64,000 nucleotides of DNA from the NCBI RefSeq assembly GCF_016595215.1, contig NZ_JAENHK010000005.1, positions 142,100 to 206,099 on the forward strand, read 5' to 3'. The first letter of the stretch is position 1. Every line of letters begins with the position of its first letter. A model generated the notes under the pieces. That model worked only from the letters and a program-made list of their open reading frames with translations, searched no databases and had not been told where the DNA came from. This stretch comes from Chryseobacterium paridis. Its GTDB lineage: Bacteria > Bacteroidota > Bacteroidia > Flavobacteriales > Weeksellaceae. Both the position numbers and the translations under genes were made by a program. This document shows positions 16,218-23,322 of the stretch, in pieces.

Positions 16218-17315
16218 TTGAAAAAGACTCTAAGGAAACCTGAAAACTGGCAAGATTTTGAAAGTTTATGTAAAAAATTATGGGGTGAATTGTGGGAAAT
16301 TCCACATGAGATTAAAAAAAATGGAAGACTTGGACAACCTCAAGCTGGAATTGATGTTTACGGGGTTCCTAAAGGAAAGATAAATTATTTTGGAATTCAA
16401 GCTAAAGGAAAAGATGATTATACGGGTGCAAAACTTGAGACTAATGAAATTCAAAATGAAATAGAAAAAGCTAAAACTTTTTCTCCAGCTTTAGATGTTT
16501 TTATTATTGCTACAACAGCAAATAAAGATATTAAAGCTGAACAATATGTTAGAGAAAAAGATATAGAAAGTAGAAGCAATAATGGATTTAAAATTTTACT
16601 TTTTTGCTGGGAAGACATTACAGATTTAATAGAGGAAAACAGAGAAACTTTTAATTGGTATGTAAAAGAACATAATTTTAGAGATAAATTTGATGTTGAG
16701 ATTTTCATTAATTACTTTAACAATAAAGAAATGATTGTGAATCCAAAATTTGAAAATGTAATCACAAAGTATAAACATGGTGCAAAACCAATATTAGCAC
16801 CATCATGGATGTGGGAAAAACCTTTGATGCCTTTCCAATCCAATAAAATTAATCATAGCTGGTGTGAAGTTGAAATAATTATTGAGAACACTGGAGCTAT
16901 GGTAATAGAGGATTGGAAATTAAGTTTGCAGATTTCAGATAATATCAAAACAGTTGATGATGGCTTTGACATTCCTTGGATGCTATCGAACGAAGTTAAA
17001 ACACATATGAGGGATAATAGAACTACATATGCTTATGAAGATGAAAAATTAATAAAGTACTTTCCAGTAAAAAATTCTCCATTAATTCAAAATGATAACA
17101 AATGGTTTAAATTTTATTTAAAACCTTTTTCTAATAAAGATAAAATTACTATAAAATGGACTTTGTTGGCTCGGGATTTTAATAAAGAAGGAGAATTAAC
17201 CATAATTAATGAGCCAGTAATAACAGATAGAGAAAAAGTTGTCTGGGTTGAAAATTTATCGGAAGTGCAAAAACCAACAAATGAAATCATTGAGTTGATA
17301 ACCGAAACAGAATAG
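16218..17315 (+). CDS. PD-(D/E)XK (Mrr-like) endonuclease with C-terminal beta domain, candidate defence effector
   Basis: 365 residues, starting at TTG because the conserved segment LRKPENWQDFESLCKKLW begins only a few codons later and there is no nearer ATG. The N-terminal domain (about 1-165) is a restriction-endonuclease fold: NGRLGQPQAGIDVYG supplies D46 and FGIQAKGK supplies Q61-x-K63, followed by the typical DVFIIATTANKD and FKILLFCWEDI strands. Related domains occur in Mrr-type restriction enzymes and many anti-phage proteins. The C-terminal half (about 180-345) looks like a beta-sandwich, perhaps a sensing domain. It is spaced 11 bases from the HEPN gene and presumably works with it. 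The substrate, DNA or RNA, is unknown. Confidence 0.85.
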   Translation: MKKTLRKPENWQDFESLCKKLWGELWEIPHEIKKNGRLGQPQAGIDVYGVPKGKINYFGIQAKGKDDYTGAKLETNEIQNEIEKAKTFSPALDVFIIATTANKDIKAEQYVREKDIESRSNNGFKILLFCWEDITDLIEENRETFNWYVKEHNFRDKFDVEIFINYFNNKEMIVNPKFENVITKYKHGAKPILAPSWMWEKPLMPFQSNKINHSWCEVEIIIENTGAMVIEDWKLSLQISDNIKTVDDGFDIPWMLSNEVKTHMRDNRTTYAYEDEKLIKYFPVKNSPLIQNDNKWFKFYLKPFSNKDKITIKWTLLARDFNKEGELTIINEPVITDREKVVWVENLSEVQKPTNEIIELITETE

Positions 17316-17499
17316 GGTTCCATTGCATTTATAAAATTCTCACAGTATTAATTTAGTCACACGACAGGTTTTGTCGTTATCCTTATCTACCTTTGGCTAA
17401 ATTAATGCTATGAGTGTTTAAGACTGGCTTTAATTTTCACAAGTCATTGAAATTTTGTAAAATTGCAAGCCCTTAATAAGCACAAGAAAAAGAGTATTT
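17316..17499 (+). promoter_or_regulatory. Intergenic region with probable promoter of the transglutaminase-like/RHS cluster
   Basis: It contains a small hairpin, CGACA-GGTTT-TGTCG (around 17362-17376), and a TAAAATTG element (17458-17465) one base from the TAnnTTTG consensus, 34 bases upstream of the first gene, with TTTTC near -33. No terminator for the nuclease gene is visible. Confidence 0.35.
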
Positions 17500-18936
17500 A
17501 TGATGAAAAAACTACAGGTTTTGCCTTTGCTGTGTATAAGTGTTTGTGGACTGGGACAGATTCATAATTTTCCCACCTCCCAAGCTCCTAACCAAAGTAA
17601 TCTGGGTAACTTTTCAAATTCAAACTATGGAAGTTCAGCAAGGTCAGTTGTTCCCTCTATTCCTCATGGTGGTTTGTATAATCAAAAAAGCTCACAGGTA
17701 GACCAGCAGAACCAGAGAATGGTTCAGGAGGACTTTAAAAGAGCTAATCAGGAACAGGAGCTTATAGCCAAACAGCAAGAATACACAAGATTACAATCCT
17801 CAGAGGATTCTTCTTATAATTTACCCTCTTTATCAGGAAAAGCAGGAACTCAATCCTATTATGATGCTTATAATCAATTAGCCTCACTCAATACTGACAA
17901 CTACTCCGTAAGTGAAGCCAATTTTATTGTGGAAAATGCTTACTACAATAACAAACAAAACTTCAATCAGTTCAAATCAGGAATTCAGAAAACTGCAAAA
18001 CAGCTCTTGCAGAAAATGAAGGAAAGAAAAGAAGATACAGAAAGCAACACAGACAAGAATCTGATGATATTTGAATATTTCTCAAAAAACATGAAACTGG
18101 GAGGAGTTCAGCATAAAGCTTACAAATACGATTTTGAGGATTATATGGGTCAAAAAGACCATTCAAAGATGTTTGTCTCCAAACTGCTCAAAACAGGTTC
18201 AGGACAATGCCATTCAATGCCATTGTTGTATCTGATGTTGGCAGAAGAAATGAATACAGAAGCCTCTTTAGCTTATGCACCTAATCATACTTATATCAAG
18301 TTTTTGGATGGTGAGGGAGAATGGCAAAATGCAGAGCTTACCAATGGTATTTTTACAGCCAATTCTTTAATTCTGGAATCTGGATACATCAAATCCGAAG
18401 CTTTGCAGAATGACATCTACATGAAAAATCTAAGCAAAAAAGAACTTTTAGCACAATTCTATGCTGACTTAGCCAATGGATACATTCACAAATACGGAAT
18501 GGATGAGTTTGTAGGGAACACATTAGATAAGGCTTTGGAATACTCACCCAATAACATTTATGCTAATCAGCTTAAATCTATGTATCAACAGGCAAGATTA
18601 GCTTATGTAGCTGGTCAATTAGGAGTTACAGATTTAGAGAATCCAGAAGACCTTAAAAAGATAAGATTTTATCCTCAGGCAATAGCTTTATTGCAGGAAA
18701 CTAAAGCCCAGTTTAATACTATTGATAATTTGGGATTTGTTATGATGCCCGAAGGAGCTTATGAACAGTGGTTGGGTAATATGAAAGGAGAAGCCAACAG
18801 ACAGAAAAGTGAAGAACTTGCTGAAAGAATGAGACAAGTTAATGCTGAAAAGCAAAAGCAAAAACAGCAGGAAACTCAAAGAAAGACACAAGAACAAAAA
18901 CCTAAATACACACCAATTGACCCAAGTAAATTATAA
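17500..18936 (+). CDS. Secreted transglutaminase-like protein, paralogue 1
   Basis: 478 residues. The signal peptide ends near residue 20 (VCGLGQ). A Gln/Asn/Ser-rich linker covers about 21-115, followed by a helical domain and a papain-like/transglutaminase core resembling SirB1-type proteins: C237 in SGQCHSMPLLYLMLAEEM, H263 in APNHTYIKF and E279 (or N277) in WQNAELTNG. A helical tail and a Lys/Gln/Glu-rich C-terminus follow. It would be an exported cysteine peptidase or transferase. The stop overlaps the start of its paralogue (TAATG), and the RHS-core effector gene follows, so the three are co-expressed. The catalytic triad is my reading; the substrate is unknown. Confidence 0.75.
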   Translation: MMKKLQVLPLLCISVCGLGQIHNFPTSQAPNQSNLGNFSNSNYGSSARSVVPSIPHGGLYNQKSSQVDQQNQRMVQEDFKRANQEQELIAKQQEYTRLQSSEDSSYNLPSLSGKAGTQSYYDAYNQLASLNTDNYSVSEANFIVENAYYNNKQNFNQFKSGIQKTAKQLLQKMKERKEDTESNTDKNLMIFEYFSKNMKLGGVQHKAYKYDFEDYMGQKDHSKMFVSKLLKTGSGQCHSMPLLYLMLAEEMNTEASLAYAPNHTYIKFLDGEGEWQNAELTNGIFTANSLILESGYIKSEALQNDIYMKNLSKKELLAQFYADLANGYIHKYGMDEFVGNTLDKALEYSPNNIYANQLKSMYQQARLAYVAGQLGVTDLENPEDLKKIRFYPQAIALLQETKAQFNTIDNLGFVMMPEGAYEQWLGNMKGEANRQKSEELAERMRQVNAEKQKQKQQETQRKTQEQKPKYTPIDPSKL

Positions 18937-20054
18937 TGAAAAAATATTTATCATATTCGTATAGGAATACATTCCTTTTATCTATACTACTTGTTTGGTT
19001 GAATACAGGGATGGCAAAAGCCCAAAGCAATCAGTTTTACAATGATGCTTATCAAACTATTGATAATATGCTGAATGACAAACAGCAATACAGCTTCAAA
19101 GAGGCTGTATTTAGTGTTGAAAATGCTTATTATCAGGGTAAGTTAGATACAGAGAAATTAAACGGAGAAATAGCCTTTTTAAAGGGTTTTGCCAATGCTA
19201 TTATTAAGAGCAGAGACCTTACCTATAAGCAATCAGATAAAGATAAGGTAAGCAAATATGCAGCAGTCTATTCTATCATGTGCCAGACTCTTCCTATTGC
19301 TATAAAAGATACAGTAATCCAGTACAAACCTTTCAATTATGATTTTGAGGATGTATTTGGACACAAAGACATTACTAATTTATTTGTTTCAAAACTTTTG
19401 GCTACCAAAAAAGGAAATTGTAATTCCATGCCCTATTTGTATAAGATATTAGCAGAAGAATTGGGAGTTGAAGCCAATCTGGCATTAGCACCTAATCATG
19501 TTTATATTAAGCATCAAATCAAATCCGATGGGTGGTATAATACAGAGCTTACAAGTGGTATATTTCCACAGGATTCGTGGTTAATGGCTTCTGGTTACAT
19601 TCATTTAGATGCTATTAAAAATGGAGTGTTTATGAAGGCATTGAACAATAAAGAAAGCCTAGCTTTATGCCTGTTTGATTTAGCACAGGCATACAACAGA
19701 AATTTTCCTGACAATGATGGAGAGTTTGTATTAAAGACCATAAATAGAGCTTTAGAAGTTTATCCAAACTTTGCAAAAGCTCTTATTCTAAAAGCTGAAA
19801 CTCACAAAGAACAGTTTGAAAGGCTAATGGATAAACAAAATTTGAGTTCCAATAATACTGAAAACATTAAAAAAGTTCAACAAGACCCAAAAGCTAAAGA
19901 ACTCATGGAGATAATGACCAAAGAATATGCTCATATCTATGACACGGGTTATCGTCAGATGCCAGAGGAAATGTATTTGGATTGGCTAACTTCCTTAAAA
20001 ACAGAAAGAGAAAAATACGAGAATAAAAAATTATTGAATAACTTTACGAAGTAA
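18936..20054 (+). CDS. Secreted transglutaminase-like protein, paralogue 2
   Basis: 372 residues, homologous to the preceding protein but without its Gln-rich linker and tail. The N-terminal hydrophobic segment (about 12-29, ending at MAKAQ) is a signal peptide with a longer basic n-region. The core keeps the same triad: C162 in KGNCNSMPYLYKILAEEL, H188 in APNHVYIKH, and E204 in WYNTELTSG. The shared DFED...KD...LFVSKLL block upstream of the Cys shows common descent. It is coupled to the first paralogue by a one-base overlap and lies three bases from the RHS-core gene. Two diverged copies kept together suggest a heteromeric or two-substrate role. Confidence 0.75.
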   Translation: MKKYLSYSYRNTFLLSILLVWLNTGMAKAQSNQFYNDAYQTIDNMLNDKQQYSFKEAVFSVENAYYQGKLDTEKLNGEIAFLKGFANAIIKSRDLTYKQSDKDKVSKYAAVYSIMCQTLPIAIKDTVIQYKPFNYDFEDVFGHKDITNLFVSKLLATKKGNCNSMPYLYKILAEELGVEANLALAPNHVYIKHQIKSDGWYNTELTSGIFPQDSWLMASGYIHLDAIKNGVFMKALNNKESLALCLFDLAQAYNRNFPDNDGEFVLKTINRALEVYPNFAKALILKAETHKEQFERLMDKQNLSSNNTENIKKVQQDPKAKELMEIMTKEYAHIYDTGYRQMPEEMYLDWLTSLKTEREKYENKKLLNNFTK

Positions 20055-20057
20055 CAA

Positions 20058-21230
20058 ATGACTATGAAAAGAATTGTACTCACTACTTTTGTACTTGTGG
20101 CAGGATTTACACAAGGACAAGTAAAAAGTAACTCCCACAATAAACCAAAGGCAGAGAAACAATACATCAATCCTGTAAAGCTGACTAAAGAGGAAAGAAA
20201 CAGACCTTACATGGATGAGGTTTTGAAAAGTAGAGAGCCTTTAACTCCTGAGGAAGCTGAAAGGAGAAGAAAGAACATTGAAGCAGGAAATCCATTTAAG
20301 AAATATGGGTACTATCCTAAAGTAGCTACTTTAAGCAAAGGAAAATATTTAGAGTTCCACGATAAAGATTCTATTGTCAATATAGGCTCTGTAAGATTTA
20401 ACAGGAAAACCAAAGAGATTGTTGAATTCAGAGAAATAGATTTAAGTGACCCAGATACTCAACCCTACTTAGATACGGCAGGGAGATGGTTTTCTCCTGA
20501 CCCGTTGAGTGAGGAATTTAGTAGTTGGTCTCCGTACAATTTTGTATTTAATAATCCTATAAGCAATGTTGACCCAGACGGGAGAGCTCCTCTTACTGAT
20601 TATAAACTTTTAAAAGATGGTTCTGTTACCAGAGTTGACCCTAAGGATGGAAGTGAAAAAAGAAATGATGACAGATTGTTTGCTACGGATAAAAAAGGGA
20701 ATGTTGATAAAAACAACGTTGTAACAGTGGAAAAAGGTACTGTAGGTCAGTTACAGTATCTCAGAGATGGGAACACTTCTGATAGCTATCCAGCTTATCA
20801 CCAAGCTATAAAAGAAAGTACGGAATCTACCCAAAATGATATGTCTAAGTTGTTTGATTTCTCAGCCAAAAATTCTACAGTTGAATTTTCATTGACTGAC
20901 TTTAAAATAAACGATAAAAAATTTATTTCTCTACAAACGTACAATTCGGACGAAAGATCACCAGGTATGAATCAAATTGGTGTTGCAGAAGGAAGTGAAA
21001 TAAAACTAAAACATAATCATCCTAGCAAAGATACTTATGATAGCAGTTTTACAGAAATAAACTCTATGGGCTTTAAAGAACAAAATGGAAGAACAAAAAT
21101 TTCTGGGGATTATTATAATGTAAGGGGAAATGGTACTGGCAAACCAATCAATTACAAATATCAAACCTATTTTCCAAAATCAGGAAATCTATATAATGTT
21201 ACCCCTACAGGAATTAAGCTTGCTAGGTAA
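20058..21230 (+). CDS. Secreted RHS-core protein with JAB-like C-terminal domain, putative polymorphic toxin
   Basis: 390 residues. A signal peptide (MKRIVLTTFVLVAGFTQGQ) is followed by a charged region, and residues 143-175 form the end of an RHS-associated core (GRWFSPDPLSEEF, YNFVFNNPI, NVDPDG). The rest (about 176-390) is a variable C-terminal domain with E276 and a HNHP motif (H319, H321), followed by Ser and acidic residues, which resembles the JAB1-like metalloprotease toxins. The large YD-repeat shell normally ahead of an RHS core is absent, so it would be exported by Sec, and perhaps further, rather than carried in an RHS cocoon. Two lipoprotein genes downstream are candidate immunity genes. 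Confidence 0.75.
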   Translation: MTMKRIVLTTFVLVAGFTQGQVKSNSHNKPKAEKQYINPVKLTKEERNRPYMDEVLKSREPLTPEEAERRRKNIEAGNPFKKYGYYPKVATLSKGKYLEFHDKDSIVNIGSVRFNRKTKEIVEFREIDLSDPDTQPYLDTAGRWFSPDPLSEEFSSWSPYNFVFNNPISNVDPDGRAPLTDYKLLKDGSVTRVDPKDGSEKRNDDRLFATDKKGNVDKNNVVTVEKGTVGQLQYLRDGNTSDSYPAYHQAIKESTESTQNDMSKLFDFSAKNSTVEFSLTDFKINDKKFISLQTYNSDERSPGMNQIGVAEGSEIKLKHNHPSKDTYDSSFTEINSMGFKEQNGRTKISGDYYNVRGNGTGKPINYKYQTYFPKSGNLYNVTPTGIKLAR

Positions 21231-21257
21231 ATAAACAATAATTTAAGATTCAGAATA

Positions 21258-21716
21258 ATGAAAATTACAGTAATTTTAGCTTTTGTTTTTTTCTTGTTTA
21301 CTTCATGTGAAGAGAAAAAAAACAATATGGATTTAAATGATAATCTATATAACGTTCTTATAGATTACCAGAAAAAAAATCCATTTAAAGAAACCCCTGA
21401 GAATTCAATTTATGTTTATGAAGTTTATTTTTATCAGGACAGTACCCTATCTGTTTCTCTTAGTCCTATTGGGATAAATCTTGAAGAGAAAAATCTCTAT
21501 GGTATTTATAGAGATGAGTCATTGAAAGCTACATACATTATAGATAAAGACAGGATAGGAAAAAATTTTGTAAAAAAATATTTTCAAAAAGACTTGGAAA
21601 AATTTACTCAAAAAGATTTTGTAATAAACGATGCAATGTATCCAGAATATATTTATAAAATTAAAGGTAAAAATCTAGTATTGAAAGACTCTATTAGAGG
21701 GAATGTTCACAGATGA
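21258..21716 (+). CDS. Small lipoprotein, candidate immunity protein
   Basis: 152 residues. A lipoprotein signal peptide ends in a lipobox with C17 (LFTSCEEKK), so the mature protein is anchored to a membrane and faces the periplasm or outside. The mature part is rich in Lys, Tyr and Asp with alternating strands; I recognise no family. It starts 28 bases after the putative toxin gene on the same strand, the usual place for an immunity gene, and its location would fit a toxin acting outside the cytoplasm. That role is inference from position. Confidence 0.65.
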   Translation: MKITVILAFVFFLFTSCEEKKNNMDLNDNLYNVLIDYQKKNPFKETPENSIYVYEVYFYQDSTLSVSLSPIGINLEEKNLYGIYRDESLKATYIIDKDRIGKNFVKKYFQKDLEKFTQKDFVINDAMYPEYIYKIKGKNLVLKDSIRGNVHR

Positions 21717-21770
21717 AATTAAATTAAATATGAATTTGAAATTTGTTTGGATTACTGCAAATTCTATATC

Positions 21771-22247
21771 ATGAAATATTACTTGTTATTCATTCTTATT
21801 ATTGTTTTTTCTTGTTCGGAGAAAAAAAATCAGCCAAACACAAACACTTACAATATTTCTGAAAGTATAGATAGTGAGCTTGATAATGAAGAAAACGAAG
21901 AGTCAGTGATTGATGGTACATATTGTGCTGAAATTGATTATTTTTATTATAAGACAGGCACTTCTAGTACATATACTTTAGATGTAGAAGTGGACAATGG
22001 AGAATTAATTCAAATTAACTGGCCAAATGGAGGCTGGTTAGATGATTCACATTTTAGCCCCGAAGATATTTCAACTGGTTCTTGCTCTTTCACAAGTGAT
22101 GCCGGTTATGAATATAAAGTCACTTTGTTAAATAAAGGGGGATGTGGATATGGTAATAAAACCATTTATATACCTGAGAATAACACCAACGAAGAAAGTT
22201 CCTCTGACGAACAAGAGATTTCTGATGAGGATTCTGAAGAAGAATAA
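21771..22247 (+). CDS. Small acidic lipoprotein
   Basis: 158 residues from the Met at 21771, where a lipoprotein signal peptide begins (lipobox C15 in VFSCSEKK). An acidic Glu/Asp/Asn-rich linker is followed by a compact domain with DGTYCAEIDYFYYKTG, IQINWPNGGWLDDSHF and SFTSDAGYEYKV. I recall similar small domains near RHS-type toxin genes in Bacteroidota but cannot verify this. A very acidic Glu/Ser/Asp tail follows. It has at least four cysteines, possibly disulfide-bonded after export. The gene lies 54 bases after the other lipoprotein gene at the end of the cluster. Confidence 0.65.
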   Translation: MKYYLLFILIIVFSCSEKKNQPNTNTYNISESIDSELDNEENEESVIDGTYCAEIDYFYYKTGTSSTYTLDVEVDNGELIQINWPNGGWLDDSHFSPEDISTGSCSFTSDAGYEYKVTLLNKGGCGYGNKTIYIPENNTNEESSSDEQEISDEDSEEE

Positions 22248-22446
22248 AACTTGTATACTATACGGATATTTAGTTTTTAATATTAAAATAATATTGACTC
22301 TTTTAAAGCTTAAATTTTTAACACCTAGATTCATTTCTTTGCTAAAATATTCAATCTGCCATTTGGACCACACACACTTCTGATTATCAGTTGTTTAATA
22401 CGTAAAATATCCCATATATGTTCTTACGAAAGTAAAGCATTTAAAA

Positions 22447-22474
22447 TTTCTCCCATTTCGAGAGAAGTTTTTTT
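22447..22474 (+). terminator. Possible terminator of the RHS/lipoprotein operon
   Basis: TTTCTC-CCATTTC-GAGAGA stem with one wobble pair, closely followed by a T7 run. It is 200 bases beyond the last gene of the plus-strand cluster, so the assignment is tentative. Confidence 0.4.
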
Positions 22475-22520
22475 AGTTTCTGTAAATATGGTAAGAGCCT
22501 ATGCTTATTTCTCTATTTAT

Positions 22521-22613
22521 TTAAGAATTTCTTCCTGTAACAGTAACTTTGTAAGTAAAGCTAGGCAATGATACTGTCACAGTCATAATATCCTTAACTA
22601 AATTATTTTTCAT
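22521..22613 (-). CDS. Possible 30-codon small ORF or gene remnant
   Basis: An ATG-initiated ORF for MKNNLVKDIMTVTVSL followed by a strand-like PSFTYKVTVTGRNS end. The alternating Thr/Val pattern resembles the C-terminal strand of the adhesin-like protein encoded at 23323-24054, so it could be a leftover of a similar gene. No promoter element is evident; it may be chance. Confidence 0.25.
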   Translation of the reverse strand: MKNNLVKDIMTVTVSLPSFTYKVTVTGRNS

Positions 22614-22656
22614 TTTTAAAAAACCGAGCTACATAGTTTATAAATGTATTATAACG

Positions 22657-22702
22657 AAAAAAAAAACAAAAAACGGCTTCATTAACCGAAGCCGCTTTTT
22701 TT
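22657..22702. terminator. Bidirectional terminator
   Basis: CGGCTTC-ATTAACC-GAAGCCG hairpin (22674-22694), with an A-rich run on the left and a T7 run on the right. It terminates the minus-strand repeat-protein gene at 22718 and any plus-strand read-through. Confidence 0.85.
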
Positions 22703-22717
22703 ATTTTCCGTGAAAAT

Positions 22718-23050
22718 TTATTTTTTTAAATCTGCCTTTACATCTTTATAGCCATCTGAAACTGCATCTGCACCTTTTACAGCGGTGTTTTTAACACTTT
22801 TTGCACCTTTGGTTGCGGTTTTACCAACCCATTTTGTGCCTTTTTTAACTCCTTTTTTTGTAGCTTTTGCCCCTTTAGTTGCGGTCTTACCAACCCAATC
22901 TGCACCATCTTTCACCCCTTCTCCTGTTGCTTTTGCTCCTTTTTCAATTGCATTGCCAACATTCTTAGCTTCTTTTTTTACAGTTTCCTGAGCATGAATA
23001 GCTGTTGTAAATAAACCAAAGGCTAATAAGCCCAATAACTTCTTTTTCAT
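22718..23050 (-). CDS. Secreted 22-residue-repeat protein, amphipathic
   Basis: 110 residues from the Met at 23050, where a signal peptide begins (ends near AIHAQ). The mature part is almost entirely Lys, Ala, Gly, Thr and Val, with an exact repeat WVGKTATKGAK at residues 52-62 and 74-84, a 22-residue period. This pattern is like LEA-type or apolipoprotein-type amphipathic helices and is strongly basic, so binding to membranes or polyanions is plausible. I know no named family. The gene is monocistronic with a bidirectional terminator just behind it. The exact repeat suggests recent internal duplication at DNA level. Confidence 0.75.
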   Translation of the reverse strand: MKKKLLGLLAFGLFTTAIHAQETVKKEAKNVGNAIEKGAKATGEGVKDGADWVGKTATKGAKATKKGVKKGTKWVGKTATKGAKSVKNTAVKGADAVSDGYKDVKADLKK

Positions 23051-23253
23051 ATTTTCATTTTTAAAATTGATGTAATAAATATAACATAAAACAAGCCAAA
23101 TGTGAATAACCAAAAAAAGATTATCAAAATAATTTAATCAAATTGGAGAAATGACTCACCACGAATCCTATTAGTAACACAATTTTCAATCTTTTGGATC
23201 ATAAGTTCAAATAAAAACTTTCTTCTAAAGTATGATCTCTTTTCAAAAATAAA

Positions 23254-23276
23254 AGCACTGAAATTCAGCGCTTTAT
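23254..23276 (-). terminator. Terminator after the adhesin-like gene
   Basis: AAAGC-A-CTGAA / TTCAG-C-GCTTT inverted repeat with one mismatched pair, T-rich on both outer sides, 47 bases after the stop at 23323. Confidence 0.6.
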
Positions 23277-23322
23277 TTTTTTTATTTAAATATCGTAAAA
23301 AATACATTTACGTGTATTTATC

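Larger units (their letters stand above)
22248..22656. other. Non-coding stretch at the right end of the accessory block
   Basis: A+T-rich, with no convincing long gene. It holds a possible terminator (22447-22474) and a 30-codon minus-strand ORF (22521-22613), both listed separately. The lack of coding potential over about 400 bases, between an accessory cluster and ordinary genes, fits decayed sequence. Confidence 0.4.

Noticed and set aside
15049..17315. Classical restriction-modification system
   Set aside because: There is no methyltransferase gene or methylase motif in or around the module.
22144..22383. Open frames on both strands over the end of the acidic lipoprotein gene
   Set aside because: They overlap a real lipoprotein gene or its A+T-rich 3' region and have no domain or signal features.
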